Assembly: GCA_002314715.1 (NCBI GenBank)
Contig: DCGY01000018.1
Coordinates: 54,769-61,391, forward strand
DNA length: 6,623 bases
Direction: 5' to 3'
Source of the DNA: Lachnospiraceae bacterium UBA1766
Lineage (GTDB): Bacteria; Bacillota; Clostridia; Lachnospirales; Lachnospiraceae
The notes beneath the pieces are model-generated. The model searched no databases. It was given only the letters and a program-made list of their open reading frames with translations, and was not told the DNA's origin. Of the stretch, positions 1 to 6,110 are shown piece by piece. The position numbers and the translations under genes are program-made. Each line of letters starts with the position of its first letter. Position 1 is the first letter of the stretch.

Positions 1-44
1 TGACGGAGTCAGAGTCCGTTGCCTTACCATTTGGCGATAGCCCT
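1..44 (-). tRNA. tRNA-Gln (anticodon CTG), 5' part only, cut by window edge
   Basis: The minus strand from 44 downward reads as the 5' part of a tRNA. The acceptor 5' strand is AGGGCTA (44-38). The D arm is GCC/GGC (35-33 with 23-21) with AAATGGTAA as its loop. The five-pair anticodon stem ACGGA/TCCGT (19-15 with 7-3) encloses the seven-base loop CTCTGAC (14-8). Positions 34-36 of the loop are CTG (window 12-10), preceded by the usual T33 and followed by A37, so the tRNA reads CAG glutamine codons. The body closely resembles Firmicute tRNA-Gln, which has GGTAAGGCAACGGACT in the same place. The T arm and the 3' acceptor strand lie outside the window, so acceptor pairing cannot be checked. The gene starts 79 bases after the cobA-hemD stop, on the same strand, and has its own promoter. 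Confidence 0.93.
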
Positions 45-57
45 AAGCACAAATGGT

Positions 58-86
58 ATTCTATCACAACAATTTTACAAATGCAA
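58..86 (-). promoter_or_regulatory. Candidate extended -10 promoter for tRNA-Gln
   Basis: On the minus strand, TTGCAT (86-81) is followed after exactly 17 bases by TAGAAT (63-58). TAGAAT matches the -10 consensus at 5 of 6 positions and is preceded by TGA, giving an extended -10 (TGn). The -35 matches only TTG of TTGACA. The expected transcription start near 51 leaves about 7 bases before the mature tRNA 5' end at 44, a typical short leader. It lies in an AT-rich stretch after cobA-hemD, which suggests that the tRNA is transcribed independently of the genes upstream. Confidence 0.65.
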
Positions 87-123
87 GAACTTTTTTATTT
101 TTATTTAAACCTATATTTATCGT

Positions 124-1581
124 TTATATTAACAATTCTATCAGCGCTTCTACAGAAGCCTGCTCAGCCACAACTGGTGTCGCTCCAAAATGCTCTTTTA
201 TAGCCTTTTCGCATATCGGTCCTATGCTTAAAAGTGTTTTGTCCATCACACGGAAATTCTTTTTATGCAATTCACGCACTCCCGCAGCACTGCCAAAAAC
301 AATATGTGTGACTTTCTCCAGGACATCAGCTTCAATCTCACGAGCCTCCAGGCAAGTATCATATATATCATATCGTTCGCAGGCAATTCCTGATTTTTCC
401 AGCTCGCTCTCAAAAAGACCCGTGCCCTGCTTTGAACAAAACAGTACTATTTTTTCGTTCTCTTTTACCAGTTTACTCATGCCTTCTGCAAGCGCAATGG
501 AATTGTATTCCGCGGGGCAAAAATCTGCATAATAACCAAACTGCGAAAGTGCCTTTTGGCTCTCACTGCCGATAACAGCAAATTTTACATCTGACAGTCT
601 TCTAAGGTCTATTCTGTCTGCCCTTATCCTGTCGAAGAATCCACGCACACCTCTGGCACTGGTAAACACAAACCATTTGGACACCGAATCAAGAAGTGAA
701 TCCCAGGACATCTCACACTCTAAATCCGTATAATCACCAGCCATAAGTGAAACGCTTCTGATACCATATCTGTATAAATTCTTTTTTACCTTCGCCTGAA
801 ATTCATCCGTGCCAGTGAGACCAACACAAATATCAGTTCTATCCTCCGATGAATAAAGACCTAGTCCAGCGACATCACCCACTACGATTACTGCTGGCGT
901 CGACACCTTAGCGTTTTCTACTTTATCTGAAATATCTGCGAGCGTTCCTGTTATCCTGTAATGATTGATAGAATTACCACCAGACAGAACCGCCACAGGC
1001 GTACTAGCATCTTTGCCGCCTGCAATAAGTGACTTTACTATCTCCTCCAGCTGATAGAAGCCCATCAGAAATACAAGTGTACCCTCAACCTTTGACAGAC
1101 TTTCAATATCATCACGCAGCTTATCATCCTTTGTAAATGCACTGATCACATGAAAACTCCTGCTCAAACCCCTGTGAGTAACAGGAATACCGTACATCTC
1201 TGGTATTGCAATAGACGAACTGATACCAGGTATGACAGACCACTTTATACTCTCTTTATTAAGCCTGATAGCCTCCTCGCCTCCTCGGCCAAAAACAAAC
1301 GCATCTCCGCCTTTTGCACGCACTACCATTTTACCCTCGCGTGCTTTTTCGACAATGATATCCTCTATCTCAGACTGCTTCGATGAAGCCTTATTTTTTC
1401 TTTTCCCAACATATATTTTTTCAGCATTGTAAGGCACCTCATTTAACAGTGCCGTATCGATTAGATCATCATAGATGACAACCTCACACTGTCGGAGCAC
1501 CTCCAGTCCCTCCAAGGTAATACAGCCCATATCACCACAGCCTGTACCCAATAAATATACATATCCGTTTCGTTTATCCAT
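124..1581 (-). CDS. cobA-hemD: Uroporphyrinogen-III C-methyltransferase / uroporphyrinogen-III synthase fusion (CobA-HemD)
   Basis: A 485-residue bifunctional cytoplasmic enzyme. The HemD half closes and inverts hydroxymethylbilane to uroporphyrinogen III; the CobA half uses two S-adenosylmethionines to make precorrin-2, the branch point to siroheme and cobalamin. The methyltransferase domain spans about residues 1-242: SAM-loop GTGCGD (12-17) keeping the Asp equivalent to CysG D248, VGKR (58-61), KGGDAFVFGRGGEE (90-103), PVTHRG (133-138) and the Met of LMGF (M173). The synthase domain spans about 250-485, with FTSARGV (306-312) and an IGSE turn (337-340); HemD proteins are poorly conserved, so this half rests on layout plus these motifs. 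The loop has Cys where GPGD is usual, and A94 replaces the usual Pro of GGDPF. The ATG overlaps the end of the preceding dehydrogenase gene by 8 bases and has only a weak Shine-Dalgarno, which suggests translational coupling. The fusion is common in clostridia. Confidence 0.94.
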   Translation of the reverse strand: MDKRNGYVYLLGTGCGDMGCITLEGLEVLRQCEVVIYDDLIDTALLNEVPYNAEKIYVGKRKNKASSKQSEIEDIIVEKAREGKMVVRAKGGDAFVFGRGGEEAIRLNKESIKWSVIPGISSSIAIPEMYGIPVTHRGLSRSFHVISAFTKDDKLRDDIESLSKVEGTLVFLMGFYQLEEIVKSLIAGGKDASTPVAVLSGGNSINHYRITGTLADISDKVENAKVSTPAVIVVGDVAGLGLYSSEDRTDICVGLTGTDEFQAKVKKNLYRYGIRSVSLMAGDYTDLECEMSWDSLLDSVSKWFVFTSARGVRGFFDRIRADRIDLRRLSDVKFAVIGSESQKALSQFGYYADFCPAEYNSIALAEGMSKLVKENEKIVLFCSKQGTGLFESELEKSGIACERYDIYDTCLEAREIEADVLEKVTHIVFGSAAGVRELHKKNFRVMDKTLLSIGPICEKAIKEHFGATPVVAEQASVEALIELLI

Positions 1582-2191
1582 TTATTACTTCACTCACTAT
1601 CTCATCACGTTCATTATCAGCCAGCCTGCCCTCTTTCAGCAGGCATTTTTCAAAAATGCATTTCAATATCTGTCCACGCACCTTTTCATCACCGCTGACG
1701 CTTTTGACATATGACCTCAGCTCTGACATATATTCCAGCAAATCGCCAAAATCCTCAGGGATAACGCTCTGTATCTCATGCTTAAGCCACCTTGCAGCAA
1801 TGGGACTGCTACCTGAAGTTGATATACCGACAACCAGGTCGTCCTCCTTCACAATTGCAGGAAAAATAAAGGTGCAAAGTCGCTTATCATCAACAACATT
1901 TAAAGGAATCCTCTTCGCCTTGCACATTTCAAAAATATGCTCATTCACAGCGGTATCAGTGCAGGCTGAAATGACAAAATCCGTCTCATCAGTAATATCA
2001 GTATCGCGAAATTCACGAAGTGATATTTCCACTGGCAGTGCAGACATTTCATCACATACAGTAAGCGAAATCACCTTTACCCTTGCACCAAATTCCAGCA
2101 CCTTTTTTGCCTTGGCAAGAGCCACGCTCTGTCCACCTATTATCAGTGCATTTTTATTGTCTATATCAGAATAAAATGGAAAAAAAGCCAT
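1574..2191 (-). CDS. sirC: Precorrin-2 dehydrogenase (CysG N-terminal / Met8p family siroheme enzyme)
   Basis: NAD-dependent oxidation of precorrin-2 to sirohydrochlorin, the step after CobA; some family members also insert iron, which cannot be judged here. With the ATG at 2191 the protein has 205 residues and aligns from its first residues with E. coli CysG: MAFFPFYSDI, then the dinucleotide-binding loop GGQSVA (19-24), SACTDTAVN (75-83), IPLNVVDD (95-102) with D101 matching catalytic CysG D104, FIFPAIV, and ISTSGSSP, followed by the helical dimerisation tail. An in-frame TTG at 2212 would add seven residues, but it has no Shine-Dalgarno, whereas AGGAG (2207-2203) precedes the ATG. The gene begins 17 bases after the hemC stop and overlaps cobA-hemD by 8 bases. 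Odd points: the usual GGG loop reads GGQ, and the Arg usual after VAL is Ala. The symbol follows Bacillus naming; other names are used for the family. Confidence 0.9.
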   Translation of the reverse strand: MAFFPFYSDIDNKNALIIGGQSVALAKAKKVLEFGARVKVISLTVCDEMSALPVEISLREFRDTDITDETDFVISACTDTAVNEHIFEMCKAKRIPLNVVDDKRLCTFIFPAIVKEDDLVVGISTSGSSPIAARWLKHEIQSVIPEDFGDLLEYMSELRSYVKSVSGDEKVRGQILKCIFEKCLLKEGRLADNERDEIVSEVING

Positions 2192-2202
2192 TATCCTTCC
2201 TA

Positions 2203-2207
2203 CTCCT
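2203..2207 (-). promoter_or_regulatory. Ribosome binding site deciding the precorrin-2 dehydrogenase start
   Basis: AGGAG on the minus strand (2207-2203) lies 11 bases before the ATG at 2191, with a second purine-rich stretch GGAAGG (2200-2195) closer in. It lies inside the extra codons that the upstream TTG (2212) would add, which argues that translation begins at the ATG. The 11-base spacing is somewhat long, so the call is moderate. Confidence 0.6.
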
Positions 2208-2208
2208 G

Positions 2209-3081
2209 TCAAATCATTTTGCTCAATATATCCTCTGTAACCGCCGAAGGCTCTGTGCCCTTTGCCGAATAAAAATGCGCATTGCTGCCGTCATCAGCAG
2301 CATAAAATGAACACATTTTAAAACCTCCCTCATCCTCAGAGAAATAAAGGCCTATAGGAGTATGACAGCCGACATTTAGCTCTGCCAAAATACGTCTCTC
2401 CTGCTCCGCTGCCTTCTGCAGTTTCTCGTTCGAAATCTGTGCTACAAGCGCCTTTACATCTGCTCTTAACGATGCAAACTCTGCTGCAAGCGTCCCCTGC
2501 GTAGCTGCAGGCACCATATCCTCTATGCTAAAATACTCAGTCACATTTTCTTCAATGCCCAGACGCTTTACCCCTGCAGCAGCAAGCACAATCGCATCTA
2601 TATCATTCTCATGAAGCTTTCTTATCCTGGTCTCGACGTTGCCCCTTATATCCACTACTGAAAGATCAGGCCTTTTTGCGAGCAGCTGATACTTTCTACG
2701 CAGCGAGCCAGTCGCTACGACTGCGCCCTTTTTCAGATTCATCAATCCCTTACCATCCTTTGATATGAGGACATCCCTGACATCAGCTCGCTCCAGCACA
2801 GTCTTCACCTCAAGGCCTTCAGGTATCTGAGTCCCCAGATCCTTCATACTATGAATCGCCAGATCTATTTCACCAGATAAGAGCTGTTCCTCTATCTCCT
2901 TTGTAAATGCATTATTGATACCAATGTTCTTCAACGGCGTATCAGTAAATTTTTCACCTGATGTCTTTATTATTTTAATCTCAAATGTATGCTCAGGAGA
3001 GCATTTTTCAAGTGCCTCCTTAACTGCATTTGACTGAATCAGAGCCAGCTTCGAACCACGGCTTCCGATTATATAATTCAT
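2209..3081 (-). CDS. hemC: Hydroxymethylbilane synthase (porphobilinogen deaminase)
   Basis: A 290-residue cytoplasmic enzyme that polymerises four porphobilinogens into the linear tetrapyrrole hydroxymethylbilane, the substrate of the HemD half of the downstream fusion. Visible family landmarks: N-terminal IGSRGSKLAL (5-14), catalytic Asp in HSMKD (77-81, D81 = E. coli D84), TGSLRRKYQL (124-133), DIRGNVETR (144-152), LAAAGVKRLG (166-175) and the dipyrromethane-anchoring cysteine in VGCHTPIG (C239). Length fits the family. The ATG has AGGAG (3096-3092) ten bases upstream. Two motif departures: the mobile-loop GGKGLF is GINNAF (54-59), losing the lysine equivalent to E. coli K55 while K61 keeps K59, and the usual PAxGQGA reads PAATQGT (191-197). 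All catalytic essentials remain, so activity is expected. First gene of the tetrapyrrole block. Confidence 0.96.
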   Translation of the reverse strand: MNYIIGSRGSKLALIQSNAVKEALEKCSPEHTFEIKIIKTSGEKFTDTPLKNIGINNAFTKEIEEQLLSGEIDLAIHSMKDLGTQIPEGLEVKTVLERADVRDVLISKDGKGLMNLKKGAVVATGSLRRKYQLLAKRPDLSVVDIRGNVETRIRKLHENDIDAIVLAAAGVKRLGIEENVTEYFSIEDMVPAATQGTLAAEFASLRADVKALVAQISNEKLQKAAEQERRILAELNVGCHTPIGLYFSEDEGGFKMCSFYAADDGSNAHFYSAKGTEPSAVTEDILSKMI

Positions 3082-3091
3082 AGTCTGTAAA

Positions 3092-3096
3092 CTCCT
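3092..3096 (-). promoter_or_regulatory. Ribosome binding site of hemC
   Basis: AGGAG on the minus strand, ten bases before the hemC ATG (3081-3079). It supports this start and shows that hemC has its own strong initiation signal despite lying only 38 bases after the phosphatase stop. Confidence 0.75.
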
Positions 3097-3100
3097 GTCT

Positions 3101-3130
3101 ATAGTATTATTCGTCCTACCTAAATCTCAA
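3101..3130 (-). promoter_or_regulatory. Possible weak internal promoter before hemC
   Basis: TTGAGA (3130-3125, 5 of 6 to the -35 consensus) overlaps the end of the phosphatase gene. It is followed after 18 bases by TACTAT (3106-3101, 4 of 6 to the -10). Transcription would start about at the hemC ribosome binding site, giving a very short leader, which weakens the call. If real, it would let the tetrapyrrole genes be expressed apart from the two genes upstream. Confidence 0.3.
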
Positions 3131-3656
3131 ATTCAGTTACACTGCAGTTTCTGACGCCGAAAGCAGCATACTCTTCATTAGTCATATTTTCGAAATAGGA
3201 TTTTACCACTCGCGCTATTCCATTATGAGCCACCAGAATATAGACCTTATCGTCCTTTTTAATATCATCCAAAAGATTGTATATTCGCTGTGCTACCCGT
3301 AGCATCGATTCGCCGCCCTCATAATCTATGACGAACTGCGTCTTTGCCTCCTGAAAAGCCTTTGCACTTCTAGGCGAAGTACCTTCCCATTTTCCGAAAT
3401 TCTGCTCCATCAGCCTCTGCTCAGCCCTAGCAGGAATATTAGTCATCTCCGAGATATGCAGCGCAGTATCTCTTGCACGCGACAATGGAGAGTATAAAAT
3501 TTCATCCGCCTGTATCTCCTGCTCCAGAATGATTTTTCCAGTCTCTATAGCCTGCTCGTGGCCCTTCTCCGTAAGCGGAGCGTCTGTACTTCCACATATT
3601 TTATCCGCCACATTCCACTCGCTTTGGCCATGTCTGACAAAATATATTTTTTTCAA
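3120..3656 (-). CDS. Histidine phosphatase family protein (phosphoglycerate-mutase-like)
   Basis: A cytoplasmic phosphatase of the branch-1 histidine phosphatase superfamily, which works through a phosphohistidine intermediate; the substrate is not predictable from sequence. From the TTG start it has 178 residues: LKKIYFVRHG opens the protein with RHG (8-10, nucleophile H9), then SRARDT (59-64, phosphate-binding Arg), MEQNFGKWEG (83-92, acid E84) and VAHNG (142-146, second catalytic H144). The catalytic set is complete. CobC/GpmB-like members share this build, and CobC (alpha-ribazole phosphatase) would fit a corrinoid context, but nothing here singles it out. An upstream ATG at 3674, touching the previous gene's TAA, would add MEEGNG but lacks a Shine-Dalgarno; GAGGG sits seven bases before the TTG. 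It lies 18 bases after the DUF4125 gene and 38 before hemC, so it is probably co-transcribed. Confidence 0.9.
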   Translation of the reverse strand: MKKIYFVRHGQSEWNVADKICGSTDAPLTEKGHEQAIETGKIILEQEIQADEILYSPLSRARDTALHISEMTNIPARAEQRLMEQNFGKWEGTSPRSAKAFQEAKTQFVIDYEGGESMLRVAQRIYNLLDDIKKDDKVYILVAHNGIARVVKSYFENMTNEEYAAFGVRNCSVTEFEI

Positions 3657-3663
3657 TCCGTTT

Positions 3664-3668
3664 CCCTC
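3664..3668 (-). promoter_or_regulatory. Ribosome binding site deciding a TTG start for the histidine phosphatase
   Basis: GAGGG (3668-3664, minus strand) stands seven bases before TTG (3656-3654), where the protein would begin as MKKIYFVRHG, the usual family N-terminus. It lies within the codons of the longer ATG-initiated reading, and that ATG (3674) has no purine-rich signal upstream. The alternative is stop-start reinitiation at TAAATG. Confidence 0.6.
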
Positions 3669-3674
3669 TTCCAT

Positions 3675-6008
3675 TTACATGTACATCGATGCCTCTGCAC
3701 TTTTTTCAAAAGCCTCGATACTATCATATCCATATAGTCTTGCCGTATTGGCAATAGTCTCTTTTGCAATATTAATATTATTCTTTACACACTCAAGTAC
3801 ATATCCTGCATAGAGCTGCAGCATCTTGTCCGAATATGTACTTATCTCACCACGCAGATAGGTTTCATAGGAAGTATTATTATAATTATCTTCAGAAGTA
3901 TGAAAGCTTCGCGCATTGTTGGCAAGCCCTGGATACTCCTCACCAAATTCATCTGTCATACTCATCTGCACTGCTACTATCTGCTCGATAACAGCCTTCT
4001 TCTGCTCAGATATTTCTGGAAAATATGCTTTTAATTCCTCGTATTTCTCAGGCGCTGTACTCTCCATCATTCGTCCGTATTTTTCTGTGATAAGGTTGTG
4101 TCCCTGTTCGTATTCTCTTGTAAAATCATACATATACTGCAGCAGCATCTGCTTGTTCCAGGTGAGGTACTGACTTTCTCGCATAATAGAGAACACTGGC
4201 CAGTCATTCTGGCAGGACGCCCTGCCGCCTTCATTTTTGACCTTATCAAAAGCAGCAAACTCCAGCTTGGCTATTTTCTTTACGAGTTCTTCTTTATCAC
4301 AATCTACTATCCCCGCCTTAAACATTAGTTCACCAGTATGATGTCCCAAATACGAATCCGTATCACTGATATCGCCAGTATCATACATTAGTGCAGATAA
4401 AAATGCGCCCACCTCTTCAGCAGCAGTCGCCACATCATTTATCTGCTCACCTATTCTATACATGCTAGTCACTTTTTCCAGCAAACCAATGAGTGCATCG
4501 CCGCCTTCCAAACGCATAGTACTCTTCTTTAGCCATTTATCATGAGGCGCATACACATTCACAAAATGATGGTACAGCTTCATCGCATTTACGCAAAATT
4601 CATTCAACATCAGCTGAGAGGTAAAGTCATCCTCCCGCTCTGCCATTCGCATAAAATTGTACTGACCTGTCTGCGAGAAAAGCGCCACATCGCTTGCGAG
4701 CTTCACAAGCCTTACTTGCTGTGGATAGCCCTTTAATAGTCGCTCTCTCATATCCAGAAATCTGCTGTGTTCGCCCATGAATATATGTCCATTCGTGCAA
4801 ACAGCAAGCTCATATTCATCTACTTGGGCAAAATCGACCTCTTCATATATGTCTGTACCTAAATGCTTTATATAAAAATCAGAAGTCTTAATGACGCCTC
4901 TTCTGCCCTGTCCCATAGCAGTCTCGAATCGCTTATAGCCTAAATACTCCTGTGGCAGCTTCAGATATGCTTCCTGCAGCCTTTCACCTATTTTTTCATA
5001 TACATCATCATCAAGCCAGATGCAGAAGCCTGGGCCAAAATCATGATCAGCAGACACTGCATCATCAAAGCCATAACAATCTGAACCCTCACCCACGAGA
5101 CCAACGGTCATAGTATCTGCATAATCCGCAAATTCTGCCTGTATCATAGGCAGTCCATACTCTTCAAAGTACTTTTTAGAAAGCTCCATACCAGTAAAAG
5201 TCTGACTATATTTGCTGCTGCTTTCACACATAAGCACGCTTTCCCTAAGGCGCTCATACTGACTGTTTCTGCCAATCGTTTTTTCAACTATTTCCATTGC
5301 CTCAGTAAATAGGGTCTTTGCCATATTCACCTTGCCCCACTCATAATAGCAGGTAGCCATCGCCGAGAGAGCAGCACAGTAGTGCGGATCCTTAAAGTTG
5401 CGAGCTTTGAAACGCGTTATCGCTTCCTTTGCATAAGCATAAGCAACATCATAATTTTTAGATAAAAGCAATGTATTTGCAAGATTCGCATACGTGACTG
5501 CTATCTCAAATCTTTCTCCACGCTCCTCCACTATATTGAGCGCAGCCAACAGCAGTTCCTCTGCTTTTTGATAGTCTGAAAACTCCTGATATAAAAGGCT
5601 CTGGTTGTTAAAAAGTCCAGCAATGCACATATCATTAGCACTTAGCCGATTATCCGCTATTGCCGCGGCATATATTTTTTCTGTCCGCTCATAATATTCC
5701 TTCGCCAGCTCTAATTCACCTATAGACCGATAACCATTAGCTATATTCAGCATAGTCGTAGCATAGTCAAGTGTCCCCTGCGCCTTCATATCCTCCAGCA
5801 GCTTCTCTACATTTCCGAATACTCCGAGCAGCTTATCCTTCTCTGAAGTCTGCCTGTAGTAGCCTATGAGCTCATTATACAATTTCAAACTGATATCAGT
5901 ATCCTGCTCCTTTTTTGCCTCCTCAAGAGTCCCTAGCATATAGGCCTCGGCCTCCTGCGGAGCAGTTTCAAATAGGTAATCAATTTTCGCAAAAATATCT
6001 TTATCCAC
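3675..6008 (-). CDS. TPR-repeat protein with DUF4037 nucleotidyltransferase-like and DUF4125 domains, function unknown
   Basis: A 777-residue soluble protein with no signal peptide or membrane segment visible. Residues about 80-250 hold at least four TPR-like helical pairs (near 85-116, 130-164, 170-201, 211-246), probably a protein-binding platform. Residues about 290-530 match DUF4037: GEGSDCYGFDD (306-316) then SADHDFGPGF (319-328) reproduces the GS...DxD core of minimal nucleotidyltransferases, with G308-S309 and D321/D323 as likely metal and nucleotide ligands. A helical section follows, with KLYHHF (477-482) and HDKWL (489-493). Residues about 573-772 match DUF4125, rich in polar residues: NEGGRASCQNDW (592-603), SIMRESQYLTW (607-617), FHTSEDN (702-708). 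Domain names are recalled, not searched. The GTG start has GAGGTGA six bases upstream. No biochemical role is established to my knowledge; nucleotidyl transfer is an inference. It heads the run leading into the phosphatase and hemC. Confidence 0.88.
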   Translation of the reverse strand: MDKDIFAKIDYLFETAPQEAEAYMLGTLEEAKKEQDTDISLKLYNELIGYYRQTSEKDKLLGVFGNVEKLLEDMKAQGTLDYATTMLNIANGYRSIGELELAKEYYERTEKIYAAAIADNRLSANDMCIAGLFNNQSLLYQEFSDYQKAEELLLAALNIVEERGERFEIAVTYANLANTLLLSKNYDVAYAYAKEAITRFKARNFKDPHYCAALSAMATCYYEWGKVNMAKTLFTEAMEIVEKTIGRNSQYERLRESVLMCESSSKYSQTFTGMELSKKYFEEYGLPMIQAEFADYADTMTVGLVGEGSDCYGFDDAVSADHDFGPGFCIWLDDDVYEKIGERLQEAYLKLPQEYLGYKRFETAMGQGRRGVIKTSDFYIKHLGTDIYEEVDFAQVDEYELAVCTNGHIFMGEHSRFLDMRERLLKGYPQQVRLVKLASDVALFSQTGQYNFMRMAEREDDFTSQLMLNEFCVNAMKLYHHFVNVYAPHDKWLKKSTMRLEGGDALIGLLEKVTSMYRIGEQINDVATAAEEVGAFLSALMYDTGDISDTDSYLGHHTGELMFKAGIVDCDKEELVKKIAKLEFAAFDKVKNEGGRASCQNDWPVFSIMRESQYLTWNKQMLLQYMYDFTREYEQGHNLITEKYGRMMESTAPEKYEELKAYFPEISEQKKAVIEQIVAVQMSMTDEFGEEYPGLANNARSFHTSEDNYNNTSYETYLRGEISTYSDKMLQLYAGYVLECVKNNINIAKETIANTARLYGYDSIEAFEKSAEASMYM

Positions 6009-6014
6009 AGAATA

Positions 6015-6021
6015 TCACCTC
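6015..6021 (-). promoter_or_regulatory. Ribosome binding site supporting a GTG start
   Basis: GAGGTGA (6021-6015, minus strand) lies six bases before GTG (6008-6006). The strong match and good spacing justify the non-ATG start of the 777-residue protein; the next in-frame Met is at residue 24. Confidence 0.8.
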
Positions 6022-6040
6022 GTTATTCTTTGTGTTTCAA

Positions 6041-6054
6041 ATACTTGTAAGTAT
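6041..6054. promoter_or_regulatory. Operator-like perfect palindrome over the -10 region
   Basis: ATACTTGTAAGTAT (plus strand) is a perfect 6-2-6 inverted repeat (ATACTT, GT, AAGTAT). It covers most of the candidate -10 box TATACT and the expected transcription start. A site in this position would suit a dimeric repressor; no regulator gene is in the window, so its identity is unknown. It is not followed by a T-run on either strand, so it is not a terminator. Confidence 0.45.
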
Positions 6055-6079
6055 AGTGGCAAAAAGGATTGATTGACTA
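6050..6079 (-). promoter_or_regulatory. Candidate promoter for the DUF4037/DUF4125 - phosphatase - hemC run
   Basis: The minus strand carries TATACT (6055-6050, 5 of 6 to the -10 consensus). TAGTCA (6079-6074, 4 of 6 to the -35) lies 18 bases upstream. The predicted start near 6043 gives a leader of about 35 bases carrying the GAGGTGA ribosome binding site. The weak -35 is compatible with a regulated promoter. The rest of the 102-base gap shows no RNA gene or terminator. Confidence 0.45.
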
Positions 6080-6110
6080 ATTTCGCCAAATGTGTTTTAG
6101 TACGATTTAC

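Noticed and set aside
1..44. tRNA-associated integration site or mobile element
   Set aside because: The tRNA 3' end, where att sites usually lie, is outside the window, and no integrase, transposase or terminal repeat is visible.
88..123. Possible terminator after cobA-hemD
   Set aside because: The T-run (91-96) is on the plus strand, so it is an A-run in the minus-strand transcript, and there is no GC-rich stem in front of it.
53..532. Plus-strand open frame of 159 codons
   Set aside because: Antisense to the HemD half of cobA-hemD; low-complexity Ser/Phe-rich translation, no family motif, no ribosome binding site.
1656..2174. Plus-strand open frame of 172 codons
   Set aside because: Antisense to the clearly recognised precorrin-2 dehydrogenase; Ser/Thr-rich shadow translation without domains.
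3082..3119. Riboswitch or leader RNA before hemC
   Set aside because: The gap is only 38 bases and has no stem of note; a cobalamin or other known riboswitch would not fit.
4067..4258. Minus-strand 63-codon frame inside the DUF4125 region
   Set aside because: Out-of-frame shadow within a well-supported 777-residue gene; no independent start signal or recognisable motif.
6084..6110. Possible terminator after the LMW-PTP gene
   Set aside because: Only a four-pair stem (ATTT/AAAT around GGCG) and a repeated GTACTAA are present, with no U-run directly after; too weak to call.
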